A DNA stretch of 64,000 nt, from assembly GCA_018673925.1 (NCBI GenBank), contig JABHBL010000022.1:62001-126000 (forward strand). The letters run 5' to 3'. A model generated the notes under the pieces. That model had not been told where the DNA came from and did not search any database. It saw only the letters and a list, made by a program, of their open reading frames with translations. This DNA comes from Fidelibacterota bacterium. Lineage in GTDB: Bacteria; Fidelibacterota; UBA8477; JABMPR01. Shown piece after piece: positions 26,327 through 34,977 of this stretch; within the stretch, counting starts at the first letter, position 1; each line of letters opens with the position of its first letter. The position numbers and the translations under genes are program-made.

Positions 26327-26926
26327 ATGGCAAAGATTGAATTAGGCAAGATTATCCCAAGATGGGAATGGCGAACTTTTGGTGATGAGTTTGGTGTTGC
26401 TGAAGAGAATATCAAAGCCCACGAATGCACGCGCGAAATTGAAAGTAGCGAAGTGTACATCCTTTCCAAAAAAAGTGGTGAGAATATCAAGATCAGAGAT
26501 ACACTCATGGACATCAAAGTATTGAGAAATGCCGAGAATGATCTGGAACAATGGTTTCCAATTATGAAAGCTACTTTTCCAATCGGTGCTGAAGAAGCTG
26601 CTGAAGTATTTAAGGCTGCCGGTGTTGAGGTTGAATTAAATGACGCTGATACCTGGGAATATGATGCCTTTATCTCCAAAATGGTTGATACGAATTCCGA
26701 TCTCAAGGCAGTTGGTGTTTTCAAAAAACGCTATGGCTATATGATTGAGGGTGCAACAGTTGAAATTGCAGATCTTACCATTGATGGAAAAGAAACGAGA
26801 ACAACGGCAGTTGAAGATGCTGATCCCGAATTGGTTACGAGACTCGTAGCAAAACTCGGCCTCAATGGTTACGAAAACATAAGTTATATCAAGGCTATGC
26901 GTCGCATGGTCGGTTTTGAGGACTAG
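26327..26926 (+). CDS. CYTH-like protein (tentative)
   Basis: 199 residues, soluble, no signal peptide. The first half contains 'WEWRTFG' and a strand pair 'EVYILSKKSGENIKIRD' then 'LMDIKVL'. The second half has 'VFKKRYGYMIEGATVEIADL', 'ETRTTAVEDAD' and 'NISYIKAMRRMVG'. Alternating Lys/Arg and Glu strands of this order resemble the CYTH/triphosphate-tunnel barrel, and a true CYTH gene follows 3 bp later. The classical ExExK opening is absent, so activity may be altered or regulatory. It is the first gene of the predicted sigma54 operon. Confidence 0.55.
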   Translation: MAKIELGKIIPRWEWRTFGDEFGVAEENIKAHECTREIESSEVYILSKKSGENIKIRDTLMDIKVLRNAENDLEQWFPIMKATFPIGAEEAAEVFKAAGVEVELNDADTWEYDAFISKMVDTNSDLKAVGVFKKRYGYMIEGATVEIADLTIDGKETRTTAVEDADPELVTRLVAKLGLNGYENISYIKAMRRMVGFED

Positions 26927-26929
26927 ATC

Positions 26930-27394
26930 ATGGGTCAAGAAATAGAACGTAAGTTTCTGGTCACAGCCACTACTTATCGTGATCTTGCCAAAGGTACGCA
27001 TTACAAACAGGGATACCTGAATAGTCAGAAGGAACGTGTTGTACGCGTACGCACGATTGATACGACAGGCTTCATGACAGTTAAAGGAATCACCAAGGGG
27101 GCAACCCGTCTCGAATATGAGTATGAAATTCCCGCTAAGGATGCTGATGAACTACTAGATCTCCTATGCGAACAGCCCATCATTGACAAACATCGTTATA
27201 AGGTAAAAATGGGTGATTTCGTTTGGGAAATCGATGAGTTTCATGGAGAAAACGAAGGTCTCACAGTTGCAGAAGTGGAACTGCTCTCTGAAGATCAGGA
27301 GTTTCCAAAGCCTGATTGGATAGGAGAAGAAGTCACTGGAGACCCTCGCTACTACAATTCGAATTTAATCGCCAACCCTTTCACAAAATGGTAA
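26930..27394 (+). CDS. CYTH-domain triphosphate tunnel metalloenzyme
   Basis: 154 residues, a single CYTH domain. It opens with 'EIERKFLV' (Glu4, Glu6, Lys8, the ExExK signature), then 'RVVRVRTID' with the phosphate-binding arginines, 'MTVKG', 'RLEYEYEIP', 'DKHRYKV', 'WEIDEFHGEN' and 'VAEVEL', whose acidic residues hold the metal. The length matches bacterial tripolyphosphatase-type enzymes (NeuTTM, CthTTM class) rather than class IV adenylate cyclase with its larger neighbours. The probable reaction is hydrolysis of inorganic or organic triphosphate. Its position in a run of phosphate transporters fits PPPi or polyphosphate use. Confidence 0.88.
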   Translation: MGQEIERKFLVTATTYRDLAKGTHYKQGYLNSQKERVVRVRTIDTTGFMTVKGITKGATRLEYEYEIPAKDADELLDLLCEQPIIDKHRYKVKMGDFVWEIDEFHGENEGLTVAEVELLSEDQEFPKPDWIGEEVTGDPRYYNSNLIANPFTKW

Positions 27395-27411
27395 TAGAAC
27401 TCTCCTAAACT

Positions 27412-28962
27412 ATGAAACAAATGCTGAATGATACGAAGGTGAAAATCACCCTCCGAGTAATTGGTTTAGTGCTGCTAGTTTTGGCTTTTCTTCTATTGGT
27501 CCCTTCAGCCAAGGCAGCCTTCCCAGAAAAACCCATTAAAATTGTTGTCTATACTGGACCTGGTGGTCTGATTGATATCAGTGCCAGAAAATTTGCAGGA
27601 GTGGCAGCAAAATACGTCGATGTAAATTTTGTTGTTGAGAATAAGCCTGGAGCCGGTGGTATTGTGGCCCTCAAAAAGGTTATTCAAGCACCTGCTGACG
27701 GCTACAATCTCTATGCTTGTACTAAGTCCAATATTGCAAAGTTCGTTCAAGTGGGTGGTGAGGGCTATGTCGATGCTCTTCACTGGACCGCAATGCTCAT
27801 GGCTGACCCGGAATGCGTCATTACAAATCGGAAATTGCCGATTCATAAGTGGAAAGATATTGTTTCGGATGCAATCGCTACTCCAGGGGAGCAAACCTGG
27901 GTAGGCCCTGCCGCAGGGGGACTGGATCATGTCACGGCTTTAAAGATTTGGGACAAATATGGGATGGATGCCAAGTGGATTCCCTTTAAGAGCGGTGGCA
28001 AAGCACTTGCTGCACTCCTTGGAGAGCAGGGGGTCGCTTATGTGGGAAACCCACGTGATGCACTTGGTAATCCCGACCTCTTTATTGCGGCTGTATCTGC
28101 ACCAAAACGCCTCGATGCCTTCCCAGATGTACCCACTTTTTCAGAATTAGGCATGCCGAACCTGGAAAATGAATTCATGTGGAGAGGCTTTGCTCTGAAG
28201 AAGGGAACTCCTCCTGAAGTCATTGAATGGTATGATGAACTTTTCAAAAAAGTTTCTGCTGATCAGGAATGGCTTGATTTCTGGGCAAAGGGTGGTATTG
28301 ATGTTGCCTATGTCGCCGAGCCTGAATTCTCCAAGCTGGTGAGTGAGGATGCCAAGGTATTTGAGTATTATTTGAAGAAGAGTGACATTCTTCCAGGAGA
28401 CGCTGTTGGATTTATGGCGAAATTGGCAAGTGGCACTTCCTTTAATATACTTGCAGTAATACTTATATGTCTCTGGTTATCAGGATCATACATGGTTCAT
28501 AAATCACAATACTCGGCCATATTAGGGCGAGTATTGGTTATTGGCTTCTTTTTAATTGTGAGTATACTTTTTCTTCTCCAATCTATGAATTTTCCTAGTA
28601 GCTCAGCAGTGGGGCCTGCAGCTGTCCCACGTCTTTGGATCTTTATGTTAATCCCGCTGAACTTATTGCTGCTATTCAAAACCTTTCGAAACAACGAAGC
28701 AATAGCAGAGACAGGTCCCCGCGTAGATATCGTACTTAGCTTTGTTGGATTTCTAGTCATTTATCTATTTGCCATGCAAATATTTGGATATTTCCTCAGT
28801 ACGTTTGCATTCATCATCGCAGGTCTCTACTATCTCGGTTATCGTAAATGGCGCAACACTTTCATTATAGCTGGAGTCTGGATTTTGTTCTCTTATCTCA
28901 TCTTTTATAAAACCTTATATGTTCCGCTTCCATTGGGAATGTTATTCGAAAACCTCTTCTAA
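27412..28962 (+). CDS. TctC-TctB fusion of a tripartite tricarboxylate transporter
   Basis: 516 residues. After an N-terminal hydrophobic segment (~13-35) comes a TctC-type binding protein (~37-330) with 'FPEKPIKIVVYTGPGG', 'NKPGAGG' and 'FPDVPTFSELG', all family signatures. From ~345 to the end there are about five to six transmembrane helices resembling TctB, the small membrane subunit. TctC is normally a free periplasmic protein encoded separately, so here the receptor is tethered to its own transporter. TctA follows 11 bp downstream, completing the system. The usual ligands are citrate and other carboxylates; the ligand here is unknown and the neighbourhood points to phosphate. Confidence 0.85.
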   Translation: MKQMLNDTKVKITLRVIGLVLLVLAFLLLVPSAKAAFPEKPIKIVVYTGPGGLIDISARKFAGVAAKYVDVNFVVENKPGAGGIVALKKVIQAPADGYNLYACTKSNIAKFVQVGGEGYVDALHWTAMLMADPECVITNRKLPIHKWKDIVSDAIATPGEQTWVGPAAGGLDHVTALKIWDKYGMDAKWIPFKSGGKALAALLGEQGVAYVGNPRDALGNPDLFIAAVSAPKRLDAFPDVPTFSELGMPNLENEFMWRGFALKKGTPPEVIEWYDELFKKVSADQEWLDFWAKGGIDVAYVAEPEFSKLVSEDAKVFEYYLKKSDILPGDAVGFMAKLASGTSFNILAVILICLWLSGSYMVHKSQYSAILGRVLVIGFFLIVSILFLLQSMNFPSSSAVGPAAVPRLWIFMLIPLNLLLLFKTFRNNEAIAETGPRVDIVLSFVGFLVIYLFAMQIFGYFLSTFAFIIAGLYYLGYRKWRNTFIIAGVWILFSYLIFYKTLYVPLPLGMLFENLF

Positions 28963-28973
28963 GGAACTGAACA

Positions 28974-30467
28974 GTGGAATTACTAAGCAATTTAGGAGAC
29001 GGTTTAGCATTTGTTTTAGGTGTGGTCCCAATTTTGACCATAACTCTTGGTGTGGCTATGGGAATTGTGGCTGGCGCTACACCAGGTTTATCACCTTCAA
29101 TGGGTGTAGCATTATTAGTACCATTTACTTATGCCATGTCTCCAACACTGGCATTGATTCTTCTCGTGGCTATTTACATTGCCGCTAATTATGGTGGCTC
29201 CATCACAGCTGTCACCATTAATGCACCTGGTACACCCTCATCCGTTGTTACTGCCTTCGATGGCTACCCACTAACAAAAAAGGGAAAACCAGGGTTGGCC
29301 CTTGGTGTTTCTTTGGTCTCCTCCACAGTTGGAGGTATCATTGGGACGCTGATCTTAATCTTCTTTTCAGGACCTCTGGCAAGGTTTGCGTTGAAATTTC
29401 ATCCAGCGGAATACTTTGCTCTAGCTATTTTTGGTCTTACCACGGTCGCATCCCTTGGTGGAAAAAATTGGATTAAAGCCTTCATAGCGGCAATGTTTGG
29501 CCTTCTGTTGAATACAATAGGTATTGACCCCATCTCTGGTGTGAGTCGCTTTACTTTTGGCATTTCATTTTTGTATGATGGATTTGCATTGATTCCTGCT
29601 TTGATCGGTCTTTTTGCTCTCAGTGAAATATTCAAGCAACTGGAAGGTGGCGATTTTTCCAGCCAGGCTGCAGATTCAGGGAAACAGGAATGGCCTACAG
29701 CAAGTGCTTACTGGAAGTTGAAGAATACCATTATGCGCTCCTCTTTCATGGGAACCATCATCGGTATTTTCCCTGGGGCAGGTGCTACAATTGCTGCATT
29801 CATTTCATATGATGTTGCTAAGCGTGTCAGTAAAAATCCTGAAGAATTCGGACACGGGAGTATGGAAGGGGTGGCAGCAGCTGAAGGAGCCAATAGTAGC
29901 TCTGTAGGTGGTGCACTGATCCCGTTGCTTACACTGGGAATTCCCGGAAGTGCCTCCACAGCCGTGCTTATAGGTGCCTTGATGATACATGACCTGACAC
30001 CAGGTCCACAATTATTCATCTCGAATCCAGATATTATTTACGGACTCCTCGCCAGTCTACTGCTGGCAAATATTATCCTGCTTGCGCTTGGATTCTTTGG
30101 AAGCCGTCTCTGGATAAAAGTAACTACCATTCCCAAAACGGTATTATTCCCACTGATTTTTGCTGTATCGATTATTGGTAGTTTCGCTGTGCGGAATTCA
30201 TTCTTTGATGTTGCAGCCTGTCTGGCATTTGGAGTATTCGGATGGATTCTTCGCCGATACAACTATCCAGTTGCCCCCATCATTCTTGGGATGGTCCTGG
30301 GAAATATTGCTGAAACAAATTTTATACGTGCCATCATGATGGGAGGGTGGACCGTATTCTTTACCCGCCCGTTAAGCTTGGGCATGCTTGTGGTTGCAGC
30401 CGGTAGCTTTGCAGTACCCTTAATTCAGGCTCGAAAACAATCAAAAATTCAGGAAAGAGATAAATGA
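28974..30467 (+). CDS. tctA: TctA large membrane subunit
   Basis: 497 residues starting with GTG 28974 behind AAGGA. About twelve transmembrane helices. The TctA signatures are clear: 'GATPGLSPSMGVALL', 'YGGSITAVTINAPGTPSS', 'GIFPGAGATIAAFISY' and 'LLTLGIPGSASTAVLIGAL', the two glycine-rich loops that define the family. It uses a cation gradient to import the ligand delivered by TctC. It completes the TctC-TctB fusion upstream and overlaps the DUF47 gene by 4 bp (ATGA). Confidence 0.93.
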   Translation: MELLSNLGDGLAFVLGVVPILTITLGVAMGIVAGATPGLSPSMGVALLVPFTYAMSPTLALILLVAIYIAANYGGSITAVTINAPGTPSSVVTAFDGYPLTKKGKPGLALGVSLVSSTVGGIIGTLILIFFSGPLARFALKFHPAEYFALAIFGLTTVASLGGKNWIKAFIAAMFGLLLNTIGIDPISGVSRFTFGISFLYDGFALIPALIGLFALSEIFKQLEGGDFSSQAADSGKQEWPTASAYWKLKNTIMRSSFMGTIIGIFPGAGATIAAFISYDVAKRVSKNPEEFGHGSMEGVAAAEGANSSSVGGALIPLLTLGIPGSASTAVLIGALMIHDLTPGPQLFISNPDIIYGLLASLLLANIILLALGFFGSRLWIKVTTIPKTVLFPLIFAVSIIGSFAVRNSFFDVAACLAFGVFGWILRRYNYPVAPIILGMVLGNIAETNFIRAIMMGGWTVFFTRPLSLGMLVVAAGSFAVPLIQARKQSKIQERDK

Positions 30468-31105
30468 TTTTTAAAAAGACCAAAGGTCTAGAACTGCAAA
30501 TGGACTCGTTCCTGGATAAGATTTCTGAATCTGGTATTGTTTTTCGTCGCGGTGTGAAGAATTACATGAACAACGCTGAAAAGGATTTTAGCCGACATCT
30601 TGAGCAGATCAGAACGCTTGAGCATGAGGCAGATGAGCTTCGCAAGGCGATAGAGACCGAGTTGTATACCCAGACTCTTGTCCCGGAATCACGCGGAGAT
30701 ATACTGGCTTTAATGGAAACCAGCGATGATGTGATTGATAGAGCAACAGATACACTAAGTGAGTTTTCTATCGAAAGACCTGTAGTCCCAGAACAGTTTA
30801 GAGAAGGATTTATAGAGTTGGCCAAATCCACGGTACGAGCCATGGAGGAAATGGTGAAAGCTATGCGTGCCTTCATGCGTGACCCCCTCAATGTTCGTAA
30901 CTATCTCCACAAAGTATACCATTGGGAGAAGGAGTCGGATCGTCTCGCTGAAGATCTTAAGCGGGCAATCTTCGCTAGTGAGGACCTTAAGTTGAGTGAG
31001 AAAATTCACCTGAGATATTTCGCTCTTCACACCGATACTATTGCTGATAGAGCTGAGGATGTTGCTGACAGACTCTCTATCTATACCATAAAGAGAAGCA
31101 TCTAG
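30464..31105 (+). CDS. DUF47 PhoU-like protein
   Basis: 213 residues, all-helical, acidic and charged, with no membrane segment. The pattern 'IRTLEHEADELRKAIETEL' and 'ALMETSDDVIDRATDTL' places it in the DUF47/PhoU-like family, with the E/DxxxD metal-binding repeats. DUF47 proteins are usually encoded beside PiT phosphate transporters and are thought to regulate them. That is the case here: PiT begins 2 bp after the stop. Confidence 0.9.
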   Translation: MIFKKTKGLELQMDSFLDKISESGIVFRRGVKNYMNNAEKDFSRHLEQIRTLEHEADELRKAIETELYTQTLVPESRGDILALMETSDDVIDRATDTLSEFSIERPVVPEQFREGFIELAKSTVRAMEEMVKAMRAFMRDPLNVRNYLHKVYHWEKESDRLAEDLKRAIFASEDLKLSEKIHLRYFALHTDTIADRAEDVADRLSIYTIKRSI

Positions 31106-31107
31106 GA

Positions 31108-32208
31108 ATGTTGATCCTCCTTTTCCTTTCAAGTGGTCTCTTCCTGGGATGGTCATTGGGTGCCAATGATGCATCCAATATTTTTGGGACCGCAGTGAGT
31201 ACCAGGATGGTCAAATTCTATACTGCAGCTATTGTTGCCAGTATCTTTGTGGTGCTTGGTGCCATTGTTTCCGGTGCCGGAACCACCCATACCTTAGGAA
31301 AACTAGGTGCAGTTGATATGATTGCAGGTGCTTTTATGGTAGCTCTGGCCGCTGCTGTCACCGTATTCTGGATGACGAAACTAAGTTTACCAGTATCAAC
31401 GAGTCAGGCCATTGTTGGTGCCATTGTGGGTTGGAATATGTTTGCTGGCAAGACGACTGATATGCATGCATTAACCAAAATAGCTTCAACCTGGGTCATG
31501 AGTCCCATTCTAGCGGCAGCTTTCTCATTTGTCTTTTTCTTATTATTTAAAAAATTACTGGAAGTCTGGAAAATTCACATCTTCCGGTTGGATGCCTATA
31601 CTCGGATTGGTTTGATTGTTATCGGCGCATTTGGGGCCTATTCATTGGGTGCCAATAATATTGGAAATGTCATGGGAGTTTTTGTTTCTGTTGCACCCTT
31701 CGAGAGTTTAGAGCTGATGGGTATGAGTATTAGTGGGGTCTCTCAACTCTTTTTACTTGGAGGACTGGCAATAGCAGTAGGTATCTTTACATATTCCAAA
31801 CGGGTTATGTTGACAGTTGGGGAGGGTGTGGTAAAACTGACACCCCAATCCGCTCTTATCGTTGTGCTGTCCCAATCAATCGTTCTCTTCCTATTCGCAT
31901 CAAAAGGACTCGAAACCTGGCTTCTTGGGCACAATTTGCCAACAATTCCCCTGGTTCCTGTTTCCAGCTCTCAAGTTGTAATTGGAAGCGTTCTGGGAAT
32001 TGGTCTGGCACATGGTGGTCGCGGTATTCGCTTCAGAGTACTTGGAAAAATTGCTTCAGGTTGGGTAACAACACCTGTCATTGCAGCTGTGATCTCATTT
32101 ATCTCACTATTCTTCCTACAAAACGTATTTGATCAACAGGTTGTGAAACCGACTGAGATGATCGGCCACCATCAAATAATTTCAACTCAAGTCATCAAAA
32201 CCGGATAA
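31108..32208 (+). CDS. pit: PiT-family inorganic phosphate transporter
   Basis: 366 residues, about ten transmembrane helices. Both halves carry the PiT signature: 'GANDASNIFGTAVST' near the N-terminus and 'GANNIGNVMG' in the middle, with 'LPVSTSQAIVGAIVGWN' and 'VPVSSSQVVIGSVLG'. Pit proteins import (metal-)phosphate with protons or sodium at low affinity. It lies between the DUF47 regulator and a Na/Pi cotransporter, and its stop overlaps the next start by one base. Confidence 0.93.
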   Translation: MLILLFLSSGLFLGWSLGANDASNIFGTAVSTRMVKFYTAAIVASIFVVLGAIVSGAGTTHTLGKLGAVDMIAGAFMVALAAAVTVFWMTKLSLPVSTSQAIVGAIVGWNMFAGKTTDMHALTKIASTWVMSPILAAAFSFVFFLLFKKLLEVWKIHIFRLDAYTRIGLIVIGAFGAYSLGANNIGNVMGVFVSVAPFESLELMGMSISGVSQLFLLGGLAIAVGIFTYSKRVMLTVGEGVVKLTPQSALIVVLSQSIVLFLFASKGLETWLLGHNLPTIPLVPVSSSQVVIGSVLGIGLAHGGRGIRFRVLGKIASGWVTTPVIAAVISFISLFFLQNVFDQQVVKPTEMIGHHQIISTQVIKTG

Positions 32209-34010
32209 TGTCTCTCTTTATGAAAATATTTCGTTTCATCCTCGTACTCTCTCTAGCATCAAATCAAGTATTTGCTGCATCCACTAGCACAAATGGAAGC
32301 ATCTCATGGTGGGCACTTATCATGACGTTGTTTGGTGGACTTGCTCTCTTCCTATATGGAATGGAAAAAATGAGCTCGGGTATGAAGAAGGCAGCAGGGG
32401 ATAAAATGCGCTCGATTTTATCGGCCCTGACAAACAACCGCTATATGGGTCTCATGGTAGGTGCATTTGTTACCATGGTCATCCAGAGTAGCAGTGCTAC
32501 CACGGTTATGTTAGTGAGCTTTGTCCAGGCTGGATTAATGACATTCGTTCAGAGTTTGGGTGTGATTCTTGGTGCTGATATCGGGACAACAGTAACAGCT
32601 CAACTCGTAGCCTTTAAGTTGACTGATTATGCATTATTGATGATTGCCATCGGTTTTGGTCTCATGATGTTTGGAAGAAATGAGAACCAAAAGAACATTG
32701 GCGAATCTGTACTTGGTTTTGGAATTCTCTTTTACGGCATGAAACTCATGTCCGATGCAATGTACCCATTGAGGACATATGATCCCTTCATTACTACCCT
32801 GGCACACTTAGAAAACCCGCTTCTGGGTCTCTTGGTTGGAGCAGCGTTCACTGCTTTAATCCAAAGTAGTAGCGCATTTACAGGTATTGTCATTGTCCTT
32901 GCCCAACAAGGCTTGTTAACTCTGGATGCTGGTATACCATTGATTATGGGAGCTAATATTGGAACCTGTATCACAGCAGGATTGGCGAGCATAGGTGCAT
33001 CACGAGAGGCAAAACGGGTTGCCATGGCACATGTTATGTTCAAGATTGTAGGTGTCATGCTCTTTATTTTCTGGATCCCCTGGTTTGCTGATATTATTCG
33101 AGCAATTTCACCAGCTTCCACTGAAACAGGCATGGCGAATCTAAGTGCAGTAGTACCTCGTCAGATAGCCAATGCCCACACCATCTTCAACGTCGGATTA
33201 GCACTAGCGTTCATTCCATTCACCAGCTTCTTTGCAAGATTAATTATGAAAATATATCCAGATGTTGAAGATGAAAAAGATCTGACTATCGCTACCTGGC
33301 ATTTAGATGAATCCGCTGTTGAAACACCAGCTCTGGCATTGGATCTTGCCAGATCAGAAATAGCTAGAATGGCCAAGATCACTGGCAGAATGATGGATGG
33401 GTTCATTCATCCATTTCTCGAAGATGATCCTGGAGCAGACAAAGTTCATCCACAACTCACGATTATGGAAGGTATTGAGATTAGGGAGAAGAAGCTGGAT
33501 TTTCTGGAGAAGAAGATAAAGAAGTATCTGCTTCAGATCGGTCAGGAAGAACTCTCAGACACTCAAATTGCTGAAGTGTTTGGCATGATCACGATCTCAA
33601 GTCAAATGGAAAGTATCGGCGATGTTATGGAACGGAACTTGAGACCACTTGTGACAAAGAAACGTGCCCTACAATTGGATTTCTCTGAAGAGGGCAAAAA
33701 AGAACTTATAAAATACAATACAAAAGTATGCAAGCAGTTCAGTCGTCTGGAGAAAACCTTTTCTGCTCTGGATCCCAAACGTGCTAAAAAGGTCATGGTC
33801 AAAGAGGAAAAGTACCTGAACCTTGAAGCTCAATACCGGGAATCCCATTTCCAGCGTCTCAATGCGGCCCGCGAAGAAACGGTAGAAACTGATGCAATTC
33901 ACACCGAGTTATTGGAAATGATGAAGCAGATCAATCTCCATACAGGTGAGATTGCTAAAATTATTTATGACCTTGGATCAAACGAAGAAAATGAAGGAAA
34001 TGTAGAATGA
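32208..34010 (+). CDS. Na+/Pi cotransporter (NptA/YjbB type) with PhoU-like tail
   Basis: 600 residues. Two inverted PF02690 repeats carry the signature 'QSSSATT' (~88) and 'QSSSAFTG' (~222) within about nine helices (to ~350). The C-terminal ~230 residues are helical and charged, like the PhoU-type domain of YjbB/NptA proteins. The family moves phosphate with sodium; YjbB of E. coli exports it. Having both PiT and NptA in one operon suggests phosphate flow in both directions or over a wide concentration range. The next start overlaps its stop by 4 bp. Confidence 0.92.
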   Translation: MSLFMKIFRFILVLSLASNQVFAASTSTNGSISWWALIMTLFGGLALFLYGMEKMSSGMKKAAGDKMRSILSALTNNRYMGLMVGAFVTMVIQSSSATTVMLVSFVQAGLMTFVQSLGVILGADIGTTVTAQLVAFKLTDYALLMIAIGFGLMMFGRNENQKNIGESVLGFGILFYGMKLMSDAMYPLRTYDPFITTLAHLENPLLGLLVGAAFTALIQSSSAFTGIVIVLAQQGLLTLDAGIPLIMGANIGTCITAGLASIGASREAKRVAMAHVMFKIVGVMLFIFWIPWFADIIRAISPASTETGMANLSAVVPRQIANAHTIFNVGLALAFIPFTSFFARLIMKIYPDVEDEKDLTIATWHLDESAVETPALALDLARSEIARMAKITGRMMDGFIHPFLEDDPGADKVHPQLTIMEGIEIREKKLDFLEKKIKKYLLQIGQEELSDTQIAEVFGMITISSQMESIGDVMERNLRPLVTKKRALQLDFSEEGKKELIKYNTKVCKQFSRLEKTFSALDPKRAKKVMVKEEKYLNLEAQYRESHFQRLNAAREETVETDAIHTELLEMMKQINLHTGEIAKIIYDLGSNEENEGNVE

Positions 34011-34945
34011 CCCTGAAAATTAGAACGATTTTTATTATTGGATTTGCTTTAATCATAACTGCTTGCGCTGTTAACCCACCAGCAATTGTTGAAGTAGCGC
34101 CTGTTGAAACAGTTGAACCGGCACCTGAATATTTTCTTAACTCGAGTGAGTATAAGCTCTTACTCAACGCGGATATGTTTGGTGACTATGAGAAGGCCTT
34201 CGCCGAGTACTGGCAATTTGTTCAGGATGTAGCAGCTGCTGAGGGGATACCCGTACTAGCTAAGGAAAACCCTTTGAAACTATCTCACAAACAGGTTTCT
34301 TTCTGGGATACGGAAGGTCTTGACCTCCGAAAGAACAGCTTTTTGCTTCGTAGGAAATCAAAATATAAAGCTGGAGAAATACGCCCAGGATTCGAATTTG
34401 GTCTGAAATTTCGCCAGACTGACAAAGCGACAACTCTGTCCAAGGATCTAACAATGACTGAGGGTTATGTTCCCAAATTTGACCGGATCGAACTTGAATC
34501 TGACATTGTGTATTATTCGGCAAAGAATGGTGGCGACGATGTCACATATGCTGTCTCAAATTCAGTTCAACTTGATGATATGCCCTCAAACACATATGGC
34601 GGTTTTGTAAAAATATATCCAGTTCTTGCCACACTTGGAATTGCTGAAGAAGCTGAACTATCTAAGGTTGCAGGAGTTTTTGTAGATGAATGGATGGTCA
34701 AACCAGGTAAACTTGATTTTGGTGATGGTCTGTACGGTCGTATGGATATGAGTGTCTGGATCGTTGAAACTGAAGCAGGTGAAATGCGAATTGCTGAATT
34801 CTCCTTCGATCATGATTTCATCAAGGACAGACAATATGATGCTGAGGCCATGAAACGTTGCACAACATTTATCAATAAGCTCAATGATTATAAACCAGAC
34901 TGGTCAGAAGTGGGCAAGCTCAAAGCTGCCTATCTGTTTGAGTAA
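34007..34945 (+). CDS. Lipoprotein with CYTH-like barrel sequence (tentative)
   Basis: 312 residues. The signal peptide ends in lipobox ITAC (Cys20) and a Pro/Val/Glu-rich linker follows. Residues ~90-300 show a CYTH-like order of motifs: 'SFWDTEGLDLRKNSFLLRRK' (~98-117; the YFDT..L.LR...LRRR strand), 'EFGLKFRQTD' (~130), 'KFDRIELESD' (~158-166), and a late 'TEAGEMRIAEFSFD'. CYTH enzymes are normally cytoplasmic, so an exported relative would be unusual. The ExExK opening is missing and catalysis is uncertain. It is embedded between Na/Pi and DASS transporter genes. It could instead be an unrelated beta-rich protein. Confidence 0.55.
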   Translation: MTLKIRTIFIIGFALIITACAVNPPAIVEVAPVETVEPAPEYFLNSSEYKLLLNADMFGDYEKAFAEYWQFVQDVAAAEGIPVLAKENPLKLSHKQVSFWDTEGLDLRKNSFLLRRKSKYKAGEIRPGFEFGLKFRQTDKATTLSKDLTMTEGYVPKFDRIELESDIVYYSAKNGGDDVTYAVSNSVQLDDMPSNTYGGFVKIYPVLATLGIAEEAELSKVAGVFVDEWMVKPGKLDFGDGLYGRMDMSVWIVETEAGEMRIAEFSFDHDFIKDRQYDAEAMKRCTTFINKLNDYKPDWSEVGKLKAAYLFE

Positions 34946-34977
34946 GCGGGTCGAGATCAAACAAAAGAACTGATGAA

